Part shown: positions 52,681 to 61,359 of the stretch, piece by piece
Layout of the letters: the number at the start of each line of letters is the position of its first letter
Numbering within the stretch: the first letter of the stretch is position 1
From: Pedobacter sp. AJM
GTDB lineage: Bacteria > Bacteroidota > Bacteroidia > Sphingobacteriales > Sphingobacteriaceae
NCBI RefSeq assembly: GCF_002197755.1
Contig: NZ_NHOT01000009.1
Location: 62,001 to 126,000, forward strand
DNA length: 64,000 bases
Reading direction: 5' to 3'
Notes under the pieces: model-generated
Told to the model about the DNA's origin: nothing
Databases searched by the model: none
Seen by the model: only the letters and a program-made list of their open reading frames with translations
Program-made: the position numbers and the translations under genes

Positions 52681-53357
52681 TATTTAAGGATGTAACCCAT
52701 GTTAATTTTGGTATGAATCAGTTTGCGCTCAAAACCCTTTTCAATTTTCTTCCTTAAAAAATTGATATACACATCTATCACATTGGTGCCGGTATCAAAG
52801 TTGATGTTCCACACCTGTTCGGCAATATACTGGCGGGAAAGCAATCGGTTTGGATGCCTTAAAAACAATTCTAGCAAGTCAAATTCTTTGGCACTCAGCT
52901 CAATTTTTTTGTCTGCCCTGCTTACTTCTTTACTTGAGGTGTTAAGGCAAAGGTCTTGAAAACAAAGATGATGGCTTTCAGGAACTTCGGTCATTAACTG
53001 ACGTCTTAATAGGGCTGTTACTCTGGCCAGAAGTTCTTTCAGATGGAAGGGTTTAACCAGGTAATCATCCGCCCCGGCATCTAAACCCATCACTTTATCA
53101 TCTACGGTTCCCATTGCAGTAAGCAGTAGAATAGGGATATTGATCTGGCTTTCACGCAAGTGTTTGCACAGCTGGATGCCATTTAAACCTGGCATCATAA
53201 TATCTATAATCAGGAGATTAAAATCATTTTTGATAAAGTTTTCTAAGGCATCTGTTCCATTATAGGCGTTCCAAACCTGGTAACCATTTTCTTCCAGTGC
53301 TGATTTCAGCAGTCCGGCAATTTTATGATCATCTTCTGCTATTCCTATTTTAAGCAT
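52680..53357 (-). CDS. OmpR-family response regulator of the metal-efflux system
   Basis: 225 aa. The receiver (1-120) has the acid pocket Asp9/Asp10, phospho-acceptor Asp52 in IIDIMMPG and Lys102 in YLVKPF. The C-terminal winged helix (about 130-225) has the OmpR pattern LSAKEFDLLELFLRHPNRLL and VIDVYINFLRKKIEKGF. It should bind direct repeats as a dimer and activate the efflux genes. Upstream of its own ATG is a promoter with two 11-bp-spaced repeats arranged as in the efflux promoter, indicating autoregulation. It is CusR/CzcR-like; the metal cannot be named from this protein. Confidence 0.93.
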   Translation of the reverse strand: MLKIGIAEDDHKIAGLLKSALEENGYQVWNAYNGTDALENFIKNDFNLLIIDIMMPGLNGIQLCKHLRESQINIPILLLTAMGTVDDKVMGLDAGADDYLVKPFHLKELLARVTALLRRQLMTEVPESHHLCFQDLCLNTSSKEVSRADKKIELSAKEFDLLELFLRHPNRLLSRQYIAEQVWNINFDTGTNVIDVYINFLRKKIEKGFERKLIHTKINMGYILK

Positions 53358-53361
53358 AGTA

Positions 53362-53397
53362 CAAAAGTAATGAACTCATCTTAAAAGGAGATTAAAA
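53362..53397 (-). promoter_or_regulatory. Autoregulatory promoter of the response regulator gene
   Basis: The minus-strand -7 box TACTTTTG (53362-53369), an exact TAnnTTTG, ends 4 nt before the ATG at 53357. Eight bases upstream of the box lie two 11-bp-spaced repeats: plus-strand ATCTTAAA (53378-53385) and AGATTAAA (53389-53396). The second is identical to the fourth repeat of the efflux promoter. A further AGATTAAT is at 53412-53419. Confidence 0.65.
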
Positions 53398-53453
53398 TAG
53401 GGCAGTAGGTCAGATTAATAGACCAACTATGAACGGTCGTTTTTTATAGAGGT

Positions 53454-53559
53454 TCGTCCTCCTGAACTTGACTCAGGATTTATTAAAATGTTAATTTACA
53501 ATTATTTCGCCTAATTCAGTTACTTGAAGAAAGGTACTGAATCAGGTTCAGTATGACGA
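53454..53559. repeat. REP-like inverted repeat pair
   Basis: Arms 53454-53478 and 53535-53559 are 25 nt each and match as inverted copies at 20 of 25 positions (left arm TCGTCCTCCTGAACTTGACT...; right arm ends ...CAGTATGACGA). The text is of the CTGAACTTG...CAGGAT type common in dispersed Bacteroidota repeats. Confidence 0.6.
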
Positions 53560-53714
53560 GTTGGCTACAGCAATCGTTCATTCCCGGTGGCCTAATATGT
53601 TTATTAATGTTAGTTTGGTGTCTTTACCAATCGAAACGCTTCATTTTGAAAACGTTTAGGCATTAAGCAATCATCATTTCGGTCGGTGGGACACACGACC
53701 AATAGTATTTACGC

Positions 53715-53760
53715 AAAAAAAAACCGCATTCAAATAACCATATATGGAAGTTTGAATGCG
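53715..53760 (-). terminator. Terminator of the ECF-controlled SusC/D/TlpA operon
   Basis: A perfect 10-bp stem, CGCATTCAAA (53725-53734) with TTTGAATGCG (53751-53760), 16-nt loop. On the minus strand it is followed after one C-G pair by nine T residues, 22 nt beyond the TlpA stop. Confidence 0.9.
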
Positions 53761-53782
53761 ATTAGCTAAAGGATAAATAAAG

Positions 53783-55261
53783 TTATCCTTTTCGGGCCAT
53801 ATCAATCATCATTGAAATTTCATCAACGGCGGCTTCATTGCTGCCTTCAAAGCCCATTAAATTAAACCTGATATTTCCCTGTGGATCGATGACAAACTTA
53901 GAGGGGATGCCATTCACTTTGTAATCACTCACCACTTTATTGATTTTGGTCTCAGGATCTTTATTGTCCATCAATACTTCAAAATTATAGTTCTGCGATT
54001 TGATATAGTCGCTGGCATCTTTGGTAGGCGTAGCTGTTTTTTCCCAGGTATGGATAAACAAAAACTTTACGTTTGGATCGTCCTTGTATTTATTAACAGC
54101 CATTTGCATTGCCGGAAAAGAAGCCTTGCATGGTCCGCACCAGGTTGCCCAGAAATCTAAAATCACCGTTTTACCCTTCAAACTGCTTAAAGTAACCTGC
54201 TTGCCATCCAGATCTGTAAGTGTAAAATCAAGCGCCGGTTTTTTTATCATCTCTTTGTTTAATTTTTGTTGAAGATTGGCGATAATTCCCTTTCTGATTT
54301 CAGCGGCATACTGGTCAAAACCGGCATCACTACCTTTTACTTTGATATAAAGTGTTTTAAATGCTGCACTCATTTCATCATTGGCTTTTCCTGATTTTAC
54401 CGCCTCTTCCAGTTTGGCATAGGCCTCCTCATTTCTGTTTAAAGCCATCAGAATTTTTGCATACTGGAAGTTTGACTTTGGTGATGCTGTTTTCGGATTC
54501 GTTGATGCTAATGCTGCATATTTAAGCGCTTCCTTATAGTTTTTTTGTTCGAAGAGAATGTTGGCGTAGGTCATGGTTAAACCCGGATAGCCCGATGCTG
54601 CAAATTTGGAAGAATTTAGGTCAGGTAGTTTACCATCATAGTATACCTTTGCGATTTCCATGGCTTTTTTATAATAGATAGACGCATTTTTTAAGTCGCC
54701 TGCTTTATAAAAAGCTTCAGCCAAGCCGCCATAACCGCTTCCTTTCCAGAAATCTAACATTAATTTTTCGCCGTATTCAATTGCTTTTGCGGTGTTTTTT
54801 TGTTCGGCATAACCCGTGGCAATGCTACTGGTGACATAGTCATAAACAATTAAATCTTCACCACTAAAATGTGATGGCGGAAATTTCTGAATCCAGGCTT
54901 TATAAGCCTTCTCCTTTTCAGCCGGTGTTTTCAGGTCATATATTTCATCATTAGCGGCTTTGTTTCTGGCACGTGAGCCGGCAGGGAACTTCTTTACTTC
55001 AGCTTCCAGTAAAGAGTCGCTAACTTTCTGGTTTTTCAATCGATAATAGTAATTAATGGCCAGATCCATTTCCTTTTCGCTGTTTGATGCAGCAAGGTCT
55101 TTTAGCTTATTGGCCAGCAGGGTTTTATCTTCTGGCTTTGTAGAAGTTAACCACTTTTCAAGGTCGGTCTTTGTACTGTCTAATGACTTGGTCTGTGCGC
55201 TTACCTGCGTTAATGTTGCAGACAGCAGCAGCGATGTAAGCATAATATTTAAAGTTTTCAT
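53783..55261 (-). CDS. TlpA-family thioredoxin-fold protein with TPR-like N-terminal region
   Basis: 492 aa, signal peptide MKTLNIMLTSLLLSATLTQV ending near SAQ. About 320 residues of TPR-like helices follow (AIEYGEKLMLDFWKGSG, ASIYYKKAMEIAKVYYDG, ALKYAALASTNPKTA). The thioredoxin domain has WCGPC with Cys375 and Cys378. It should handle disulfides in the envelope. It is the last gene of an operon with STN-SusC and SusD, 21 nt after SusD, and ends before a strong terminator. Its redox domain is nearly identical in motif wording to that at 5452-6627 (FLFIHTWE and KYKDDPNVK-type segments), while the helical parts differ in length and sequence. Confidence 0.88.
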   Translation of the reverse strand: MKTLNIMLTSLLLSATLTQVSAQTKSLDSTKTDLEKWLTSTKPEDKTLLANKLKDLAASNSEKEMDLAINYYYRLKNQKVSDSLLEAEVKKFPAGSRARNKAANDEIYDLKTPAEKEKAYKAWIQKFPPSHFSGEDLIVYDYVTSSIATGYAEQKNTAKAIEYGEKLMLDFWKGSGYGGLAEAFYKAGDLKNASIYYKKAMEIAKVYYDGKLPDLNSSKFAASGYPGLTMTYANILFEQKNYKEALKYAALASTNPKTASPKSNFQYAKILMALNRNEEAYAKLEEAVKSGKANDEMSAAFKTLYIKVKGSDAGFDQYAAEIRKGIIANLQQKLNKEMIKKPALDFTLTDLDGKQVTLSSLKGKTVILDFWATWCGPCKASFPAMQMAVNKYKDDPNVKFLFIHTWEKTATPTKDASDYIKSQNYNFEVLMDNKDPETKINKVVSDYKVNGIPSKFVIDPQGNIRFNLMGFEGSNEAAVDEISMMIDMARKG

Positions 55262-55282
55262 CTTTTAAAATTTAGGTAGTTT

Positions 55283-56662
55283 TTAATTGTATCCGGGGTT
55301 TTGGGTTAGGGCATTATTGATCAAAATCTGCGCTTGGGGAATGGGATATAACACCGAAGTAGTTTTCCATGTAGTGGGTCTGAGTGTACCTAAAATGGCA
55401 TCGGCACGATTGGTTCTTTTTAAATCAAACCAGCGATGGCCCCATTCTCCAAAAAGTTCCATTTTTCTTTCCTGTTCAACAGCAGAAAGCATTTGTGCCT
55501 GAGTTAAGGTTGCATTAATGTCTGGTAAACCTGCTCTGGATCTTACGGCATCTAAATCGGTTTTAGCTCCGCTGAGGTTATTCAGTTGTGCCCTGGCTTC
55601 TGCCCTGATCAAATATTGTTCAGCTAATCTTAACATCACATTATATTCATTACCAGTGCCTGATGCCACTTTATATTTGGTGATGGAATAGTAGGTTTTA
55701 CCGCCTAAAGTTTTGGGAGCGGTCCAGTTAGCGCGGCGTAAATCCGTTGTGCTTTCAAAACTCTGATACGTTCCGTCGGCTAAAGAATAGTTTGGAATGG
55801 CTGTAGCTGCAGACCCGTAATTATTTCCAGGTACCGAAAATCCATTTACATTTGCGATTTGCCAGATAATCTCATTACTGTTATTGATGAATGCCAATCC
55901 TGGTGCAGGTAAGCTATAGGTTCCGGAGCTGATAACTTGGGTAGCCTGTGCTTCTGCGTTCGCATAATCTTTTTGATACAGATAAACACGAGCCAGTAGG
56001 GCAGTGGCAGCATGTTTATTGACTCTGCCTCTAAAAGTGCCAACATATGCAGTTGGCAGCGAAGCTTGTGCTTCAGTTAAATCTTTAATGATTTGTGCAT
56101 AAACCTGAGCCGAAGATGAACGTGGTAAAACGGCATTATCAAAGGCAGCGTAATCATCTTTTAAGGGAAGAGGAACATCGCCGAATAAATTAACCAAATA
56201 GAAATAAAAATACGCCCGTAAAAATTTAGCCTCTCCTAAAAGTTGCACTTTGGTAGAAGCAGTTAGCGTGGTAGAAGCTGTTATCCCGCTAATGGCATTA
56301 TTGGTGTTTTTTATGCCTGGATATAAGTTGCCCCAGGTATTATTTACAAAATTATTATTAGTCAAGATAGCATTTTTCGAAAATTCCTGTATACTCGCAT
56401 CCGAACCATTATACTGTACATCATCCGCTGATATTCCAGGGTATAATGTGATATAAGTTAGGAAAGCATTAGTATTCGCCGAAGCAGCCGTATAAATACC
56501 CATCACCACGCTCTGTGCCGCGGCATCGGTTTTAAAGGCATCTTCAAATGATATTTGTGTTGGCGGGGCACCCAATTCTACAAATTTTTTGCAGGACGAG
56601 ATGGTCAAAACAGCGCCAAGCATGAGTGTGTTATAAATTAAATTTTTATATGTCTTTTTCAT
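55283..56662 (-). CDS. SusD-like lipoprotein of the ECF-controlled locus
   Basis: 459 aa from the ATG at 56662, which begins a typical lipoprotein signal (MKKTYKNLIYNTLMLGAVLT, Cys24). An upstream in-frame ATG at 56686 overlaps the SusC stop and adds eight residues. SusD features: FVELGAPPTQISFEDAFKTD after the signal, AKFLRAYFYFYLVNLFGDVP, and the C-terminal RKMELFGEWGHRWFDLKRTN with PIPQAQILINNALTQNPGYN. It pairs with the STN-type SusC encoded 11 nt upstream. The ligand is unknown; there are no polysaccharide-degrading enzymes in the operon, which argues against a large-glycan locus. Confidence 0.92.
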   Translation of the reverse strand: MKKTYKNLIYNTLMLGAVLTISSCKKFVELGAPPTQISFEDAFKTDAAAQSVVMGIYTAASANTNAFLTYITLYPGISADDVQYNGSDASIQEFSKNAILTNNNFVNNTWGNLYPGIKNTNNAISGITASTTLTASTKVQLLGEAKFLRAYFYFYLVNLFGDVPLPLKDDYAAFDNAVLPRSSSAQVYAQIIKDLTEAQASLPTAYVGTFRGRVNKHAATALLARVYLYQKDYANAEAQATQVISSGTYSLPAPGLAFINNSNEIIWQIANVNGFSVPGNNYGSAATAIPNYSLADGTYQSFESTTDLRRANWTAPKTLGGKTYYSITKYKVASGTGNEYNVMLRLAEQYLIRAEARAQLNNLSGAKTDLDAVRSRAGLPDINATLTQAQMLSAVEQERKMELFGEWGHRWFDLKRTNRADAILGTLRPTTWKTTSVLYPIPQAQILINNALTQNPGYN

Positions 56663-56673
56663 AATGATCGAAA

Positions 56674-59600
56674 TTAAAATGAGCAATTAATACCAAATAC
56701 AATTGTTCTTAAAGGTGGCAATACCTGGCCAATGGTTCCTGTACCCAGACCTGAAGGTCCACCTTGAACGGTAGTTTCTGTATCTAAGGTGTATTTGTTT
56801 TTGGCCCAGGTATATAAATTCTGACCCTGAACATAAATGCTTGCGTTTGAAATCTTCACTTGCTTAAGCCATTCTTGCGGTAGGGTATAGGATAAGTTTA
56901 CAGATCTTAATTTTAGATAAGAAGCATCGCCATAAACCGCATCTGATTGGGTATAAAGGTTATAGGAATTTGCTATAGTGGTGCCAGCAGTAGCAGAGGC
57001 TCCAGGGATATTGGATGATGTATTGGTCGGTGTCCATCTGCCTAACCAATAGTCATTTTGATTGACCAATGCACCCGGCCGGGTGTCTAAAATTTGGGTT
57101 ACTCCGAATCTATGGTTAAACTGGAAAAAGATACCCAATTCAAAACCTTTATACGTAAAAGTATTATTAAATCCGCCAAAGAATGGTGTTCCAAGATCAG
57201 CTATATATCTGTCATTTTGATTGATTACACCATTTCCATCTCTGTCTTCATAAGTTGCTGCACCTGTAGCTGGATTTACCCCTAAAAAATGGTAGGGGCG
57301 AAACAGGTTAAGAGGTTCTCCAACAACGTAACTAGAAGCTGAAAATGACTTTTCAAGATTAGGAAATTCAAGTAGTTTATTATTATTAAAGGTTACGTTC
57401 AGTGAAGACTTCCATGAAAAATCTTTAGAAACCAGATTGGTCGTATTCAATTCTAATTCTAAACCTTGATTTTGAATAACAGCCAGAAGATTTTGCGTGT
57501 AAGAGTTATAGCCGCTCTGTGAAGCCACAGCACTTGATGTAATTTGATCTGATGATCGGTTTCTATAATAATTTGCTGAAAATGAAATGCGGTCTTTTAA
57601 AAAACCTAAGTCAATTGCCAGATCTATCTTTTTGGTTGTTTCCCATCTAATAGTTTGATTGGGAAGGCCACTAGGTATTAGTGCGGCACTACCTAAATAA
57701 GGTGTGGCGGGGTTATATAATGACAAATAAAGATAATTTGGAATTTGGTCATTACCAGTGGTACCAAAACTGGTTCTTAATTTACCAAAACTTAAAAAAG
57801 ATAAATTTTCTTTTATAAAATCCTCATTAGAGAATACCCAGGCTGCGCCAACTGCACCAAAATTACCGAACCGGTTTTCTGGTCCAAACCTTGAAGATCC
57901 ATCACGTCTGAATGTGGCATTGATCAGGTATTTTTCTTTCCAGTTATAATTTAATTTTGCAAACACAGCATTATACTTGTACTTCACAATGTTGTTGTAG
58001 AGAACGGTAACTGTTCCGGCAGCACTGAGTGTACCTAACAGTTCTTCCACACTGTAATTGTTTCCTAAAATTTGTGTGCCGTTAGAAGTGTTCTGCTGAA
58101 AGCTGGTACCCACCAAAGCAGTAAATTTACCTTGACCAATATTTTTGGAGTAATCGAGAGTAGGTTCAATACTCCAGTTCTGAGCTGTCGTATTTGCAAA
58201 AGTTGCCGAGCTGACAATGTTCCTGGAAGGGTTTTGTGAAGATGCCGGATCAGTATTAACCTGTTCAATTCTGGTCGTTGTATAACCGAAGTTTGATTTT
58301 GCCGTTAAGCCAGGTAAAATGGTATATCTGATCGTTGAATTCGCAATTAAGTTATTGGTAACGCCTGTATATTTTTTTTGTAGCGTAGCCAATGGATTAG
58401 TAAAACCGTTTGCCCAAAATAATTTACCATTGGCATCATAAAGTGGCAGGTTTGGTGGTAAGTTGTAGGCCGACGACACATCAGATGCTGGCAGGTTTGT
58501 ATTATCATTAGTGTAGCTTACCGAGAATGATGCACCAAATTTTTTGTTTTGCGAAACATGGTCAAGATTTAATCTCGAAGAAAATCTTTTATTGCCATTA
58601 TCACCTAAAAATACACCAGTTTCTTTACGGTAAGCAGAGTTGAAAAAGAATCTCGTTTGATCATTGCCACCAGATAATGAGGCATCAACCTGATTCAAAT
58701 GACCGCGATTTCCAATTAATAATTTTTGAAAATCAGTACCATTGTTTTGATCCCAAACGGTTAGATCAGGTGCATTGGTAGTATTGGGTATAACATTATC
58801 ATTCTGAAAAGCCTCTCTTCTTAAAGTTAAATATTCCTGAAGATCCAAGATTGGAATAAAGCGGCTCACTTCTGTAAAACCTGACATTAAGTTCACGCCA
58901 ACTTTAACTTTTCCTGATTTTCCCTGCTTCGTAGTAATTAAAACCACCCCGTTAGCCCCCCTTGATCCATAAATGGCAGTTGCATCAGCATCTTTTAAAA
59001 TGTCTATTCTTTCAATATCAGATGGATTGATCATACCAAAAGGACTGATGCCACCACTAGCGCCTGACGTTCCGAATGAATTGAGGTTATCTGTTGCCGG
59101 TTGTCCGCCATTGAAATTAGTAAAAGGTACACCATCAATTACATAAAGTGGAATTCCACCTGAAGTAAGAGAACTTTGTCCGCGAATCTGCACCTGAACG
59201 GTACTACCTGGTACCCCATTATTTTGTGCGATGAGCACTCCTGACATTCTACCTGACAGTGCAGCCAATGGATTTCCGACAGGTTGTTTCTGAATTTCAT
59301 CAGCAGATATAGATGCAACAGCGCCCGTATTTAATTTTCTGGTGGTGGTGCCATAGCCAATAACCTGTACTTCATTCAGGCTTCCCGATTCTGGCGTTAA
59401 GGAAACTTTTAAAAGTGTATTTTCATTGACTAAAACTTCCCGGGTTACATAACCCACATAGCTTAGTATCAATGTGATGCTTTTTCCATCAGGTACGGTA
59501 ACACTAAAATGTCCGTTTTGATCAGTAGCCGTGCTGAACATTTTATCTCCTTTAATTCTAATAGATACGCCCGGAAGCGGGTTTCCGTTCTCATCAGTAA

Positions 59601-60060
59601 TCATTCCCGTTAAGTGGGTGTCATTAACCACTTCATTTGGGGCTAATTTAGCTGTTTTGGTAATCAGAATTTTATTGTCAACCTGCTGATAGGTGAGTCC
59701 GGTTCCCTTTAAAAGTAAATCCAGGATCTCCGTTACTGATTTTTCTCCTTCCGGAATACTCACTGGCTGGAGATTTTTCAATTCATTGATGCGGTATAAA
59801 AATCGAAACTGACTGTTTGCTTCAATTTTTTTGATCGCTGAAACCAGGTTTTCCTGATCGATGTGTATAGAAATCTTTACTTGCTGTGCCGATTGAGCAA
59901 TAAGATCAGTAGCGAACAGGCATTGGATAGAAGCCGTTAATATGATAGCAATGAGGAGGCTGGTGCGCATAAGCTGACGAATTAGATATCGTGTTTGGGA
60001 TGATGAAGAGAAGAAAACATATTTCTTCCTACCCTCTGCCGATTGTGCAGAAAAATACAT
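56674..60060 (-). CDS. SusC-like TonB-dependent transducer with N-terminal STN domain
   Basis: 1128 aa. After a hydrophilic leader and signal peptide (LMRTSLLIAIILTASIQCLF) comes a secretin/TonB N-terminal STN domain at about 62-135 (ISIHIDQENLVSAIKKIEAN, LLLKGTGLTYQQVDNKILIT). Next are the carboxypeptidase-regulatory-like domain at about 148-225, the plug (VIGYGTTTRKLNTGAVASIS, IDILKDADATAIYGSRGANG) and a barrel ending in IVFGINCSF. An STN domain signals to a FecR-type anti-sigma factor, encoded here just upstream with an ECF sigma factor. The ATG at 59970 is an alternative start. Its leader contains two hairpins with the same loop. Confidence 0.93.
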   Translation of the reverse strand: MYFSAQSAEGRKKYVFFSSSSQTRYLIRQLMRTSLLIAIILTASIQCLFATDLIAQSAQQVKISIHIDQENLVSAIKKIEANSQFRFLYRINELKNLQPVSIPEGEKSVTEILDLLLKGTGLTYQQVDNKILITKTAKLAPNEVVNDTHLTGMITDENGNPLPGVSIRIKGDKMFSTATDQNGHFSVTVPDGKSITLILSYVGYVTREVLVNENTLLKVSLTPESGSLNEVQVIGYGTTTRKLNTGAVASISADEIQKQPVGNPLAALSGRMSGVLIAQNNGVPGSTVQVQIRGQSSLTSGGIPLYVIDGVPFTNFNGGQPATDNLNSFGTSGASGGISPFGMINPSDIERIDILKDADATAIYGSRGANGVVLITTKQGKSGKVKVGVNLMSGFTEVSRFIPILDLQEYLTLRREAFQNDNVIPNTTNAPDLTVWDQNNGTDFQKLLIGNRGHLNQVDASLSGGNDQTRFFFNSAYRKETGVFLGDNGNKRFSSRLNLDHVSQNKKFGASFSVSYTNDNTNLPASDVSSAYNLPPNLPLYDANGKLFWANGFTNPLATLQKKYTGVTNNLIANSTIRYTILPGLTAKSNFGYTTTRIEQVNTDPASSQNPSRNIVSSATFANTTAQNWSIEPTLDYSKNIGQGKFTALVGTSFQQNTSNGTQILGNNYSVEELLGTLSAAGTVTVLYNNIVKYKYNAVFAKLNYNWKEKYLINATFRRDGSSRFGPENRFGNFGAVGAAWVFSNEDFIKENLSFLSFGKLRTSFGTTGNDQIPNYLYLSLYNPATPYLGSAALIPSGLPNQTIRWETTKKIDLAIDLGFLKDRISFSANYYRNRSSDQITSSAVASQSGYNSYTQNLLAVIQNQGLELELNTTNLVSKDFSWKSSLNVTFNNNKLLEFPNLEKSFSASSYVVGEPLNLFRPYHFLGVNPATGAATYEDRDGNGVINQNDRYIADLGTPFFGGFNNTFTYKGFELGIFFQFNHRFGVTQILDTRPGALVNQNDYWLGRWTPTNTSSNIPGASATAGTTIANSYNLYTQSDAVYGDASYLKLRSVNLSYTLPQEWLKQVKISNASIYVQGQNLYTWAKNKYTLDTETTVQGGPSGLGTGTIGQVLPPLRTIVFGINCSF

Positions 60061-60105
60061 AATTTTAAGTGTTTTAAATGAATCCTAGAAAATTGTTTAA
60101 ACGCA

Positions 60106-60157
60106 TAGATATAGTTAGCGCTATATCTACACCGGCTCCTTGTTTAGCGACAAGGAG
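60106..60157 (-). promoter_or_regulatory. Twin hairpins in the leader of the STN-SusC gene
   Basis: Two perfect inverted repeats lie 46 nt before the SusC ATG: TAGATATAG/CTATATCTA (60106-60114 with 60121-60129) and CTCCTTG/CAAGGAG (60136-60142 with 60151-60157). Read on the transcribed (minus) strand, both loops contain CGCTAA. The T tract beside the second lies on the plus strand, so it is not a terminator for this operon. A paired RNA or DNA regulatory element is possible. Confidence 0.5.
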
Positions 60158-60231
60158 TTTTTTTTATTCATTCAAATGCGCAGCTGGTAAATTTTTTTCA
60201 TGTGGTTTGGTTTAGTTGATTTTGGGTTTAT

Positions 60232-61260
60232 TTATGGTTCACATCCTACGCCATTGATGGTTATGCCGCCGGCGCTGGTTTGGTATTGTGCATTATTGTA
60301 GGAACAGATGATTTTAAGAATCTCCTCTAATGATTCTCCCTTTAAAAAGGTTGCCGTAAACCTGCATTTTTTTGGAAGTTCATTTGCAAATGTAATGGGT
60401 GTATTAAATCTTTTTGATAAAATTTTTGCTGCCTCCTCTAGTGAAATATCATCGAAGAAAATATCGCTTTCCTGCCATTGTATTGCGTTTTTAGCCAGTA
60501 CATTAACAAAATTGATGCGTTTATTTTTCTGATTAAAAATAATCTGCTGGTTCGGAACAAGAATACCTAAAACTGACTGGCTATCCAATACGCTTACTTT
60601 TCCTCTGGTAACAGTAACTTCGATATTATGGTTGCCGGTATATGCTTTAATGTTAAATGCCGTTCCTAAAACTTTGGTGCTCAGTTTGCCTGCACGTACC
60701 GTAAAACTTTTTTTAGCGTCATGCCTGATATCAAAATAACCTTCACCTACCAAAGTCACCATCCTTTCAGCACCAAAAACTTTTGGATAAGTGATTGAAC
60801 TGTTATTATTCAGAATCACTGTGCTTCCATCAGGTAAATTTACCTTTTGGTGCTCATTTTCTGTTTTAACCGTTAATGAGGTAATGGATTGCGTAGCCTG
60901 TTTTGGACGGTTTGCTGTTTGCGCCATCCACTGTGGCATTTTGTTTTGATCTTTAAATAATATCGCGGCAAAACAAATGATAAAAAAAGCAGCTGCCCAT
61001 CCCAGCCATTGCCTGGATAGGTCCGGCTTTTTCTTTATAAATTTTGAATCAGTGGAGATCACTTGTTTTATAATCTGTTCTGCTTTGCCTGCATTCAACA
61101 CTGCTTCAGGACTTTTATTCCAAAAATTATCCATTACCAGATCGAGCACTGCTGTATCATCCGCATTTTTTATAAGGGTCATAAACTCTTGCAATTCTGC
61201 AGGAGAGCATGTTCTGTTCACATACTGATCAAATAAATAGGTGGCTCTATCCGCTTGCAT
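60232..61260 (-). CDS. FecR-family anti-sigma factor
   Basis: 342 aa. The N-terminal cytoplasmic part (1-85) is the sigma-binding region, and one membrane helix lies at about 86-102 (WLGWAAAFFIICFAAILF). The periplasmic FecR domain is at about 135-235: VNLPDGSTVILNNNSSITYP, LVGEGYFDIRHDAKKSFTV, STKVLGTAFNIKAY. A C-terminal DUF4974-like segment (about 270-340) has DISLEEAAKILSKRFNTPIT. It holds the ECF sigma factor inactive until the STN domain of the SusC protein reports ligand. It lies between the sigma and SusC genes, with a 99-bp gap to the sigma gene and a 171-bp gap to SusC that contains two hairpins. Confidence 0.93.
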   Translation of the reverse strand: MQADRATYLFDQYVNRTCSPAELQEFMTLIKNADDTAVLDLVMDNFWNKSPEAVLNAGKAEQIIKQVISTDSKFIKKKPDLSRQWLGWAAAFFIICFAAILFKDQNKMPQWMAQTANRPKQATQSITSLTVKTENEHQKVNLPDGSTVILNNNSSITYPKVFGAERMVTLVGEGYFDIRHDAKKSFTVRAGKLSTKVLGTAFNIKAYTGNHNIEVTVTRGKVSVLDSQSVLGILVPNQQIIFNQKNKRINFVNVLAKNAIQWQESDIFFDDISLEEAAKILSKRFNTPITFANELPKKCRFTATFLKGESLEEILKIICSYNNAQYQTSAGGITINGVGCEP

Positions 61261-61359
61261 TTTGTTTAGTTTGATGGCTTAAGGTAGAAATGAAGATGTA
61301 TCTGTCCCTTTTTAAACAATGACAATACAAAAATGGAAAGGAGGTAGTTAGATGAGAGA

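Larger units (their letters stand above)
53358..53782. other. Gene-free region between the TlpA gene and the response regulator gene
   Basis: 425 bp without a gene. It holds the regulator promoter (53362-53397), a REP-like inverted repeat (53454-53559), a copy of a dispersed 14-mer (53692-53705) and the terminator of the TlpA operon (53715-53760). Confidence 0.7.

Noticed and set aside
60136..60165. A Rho-independent terminator (CTCCTTG/CAAGGAG then T tract) on the plus strand.
   Set aside because: No plus-strand gene precedes it; on the operon strand the tract is A, so it was treated as a leader hairpin.
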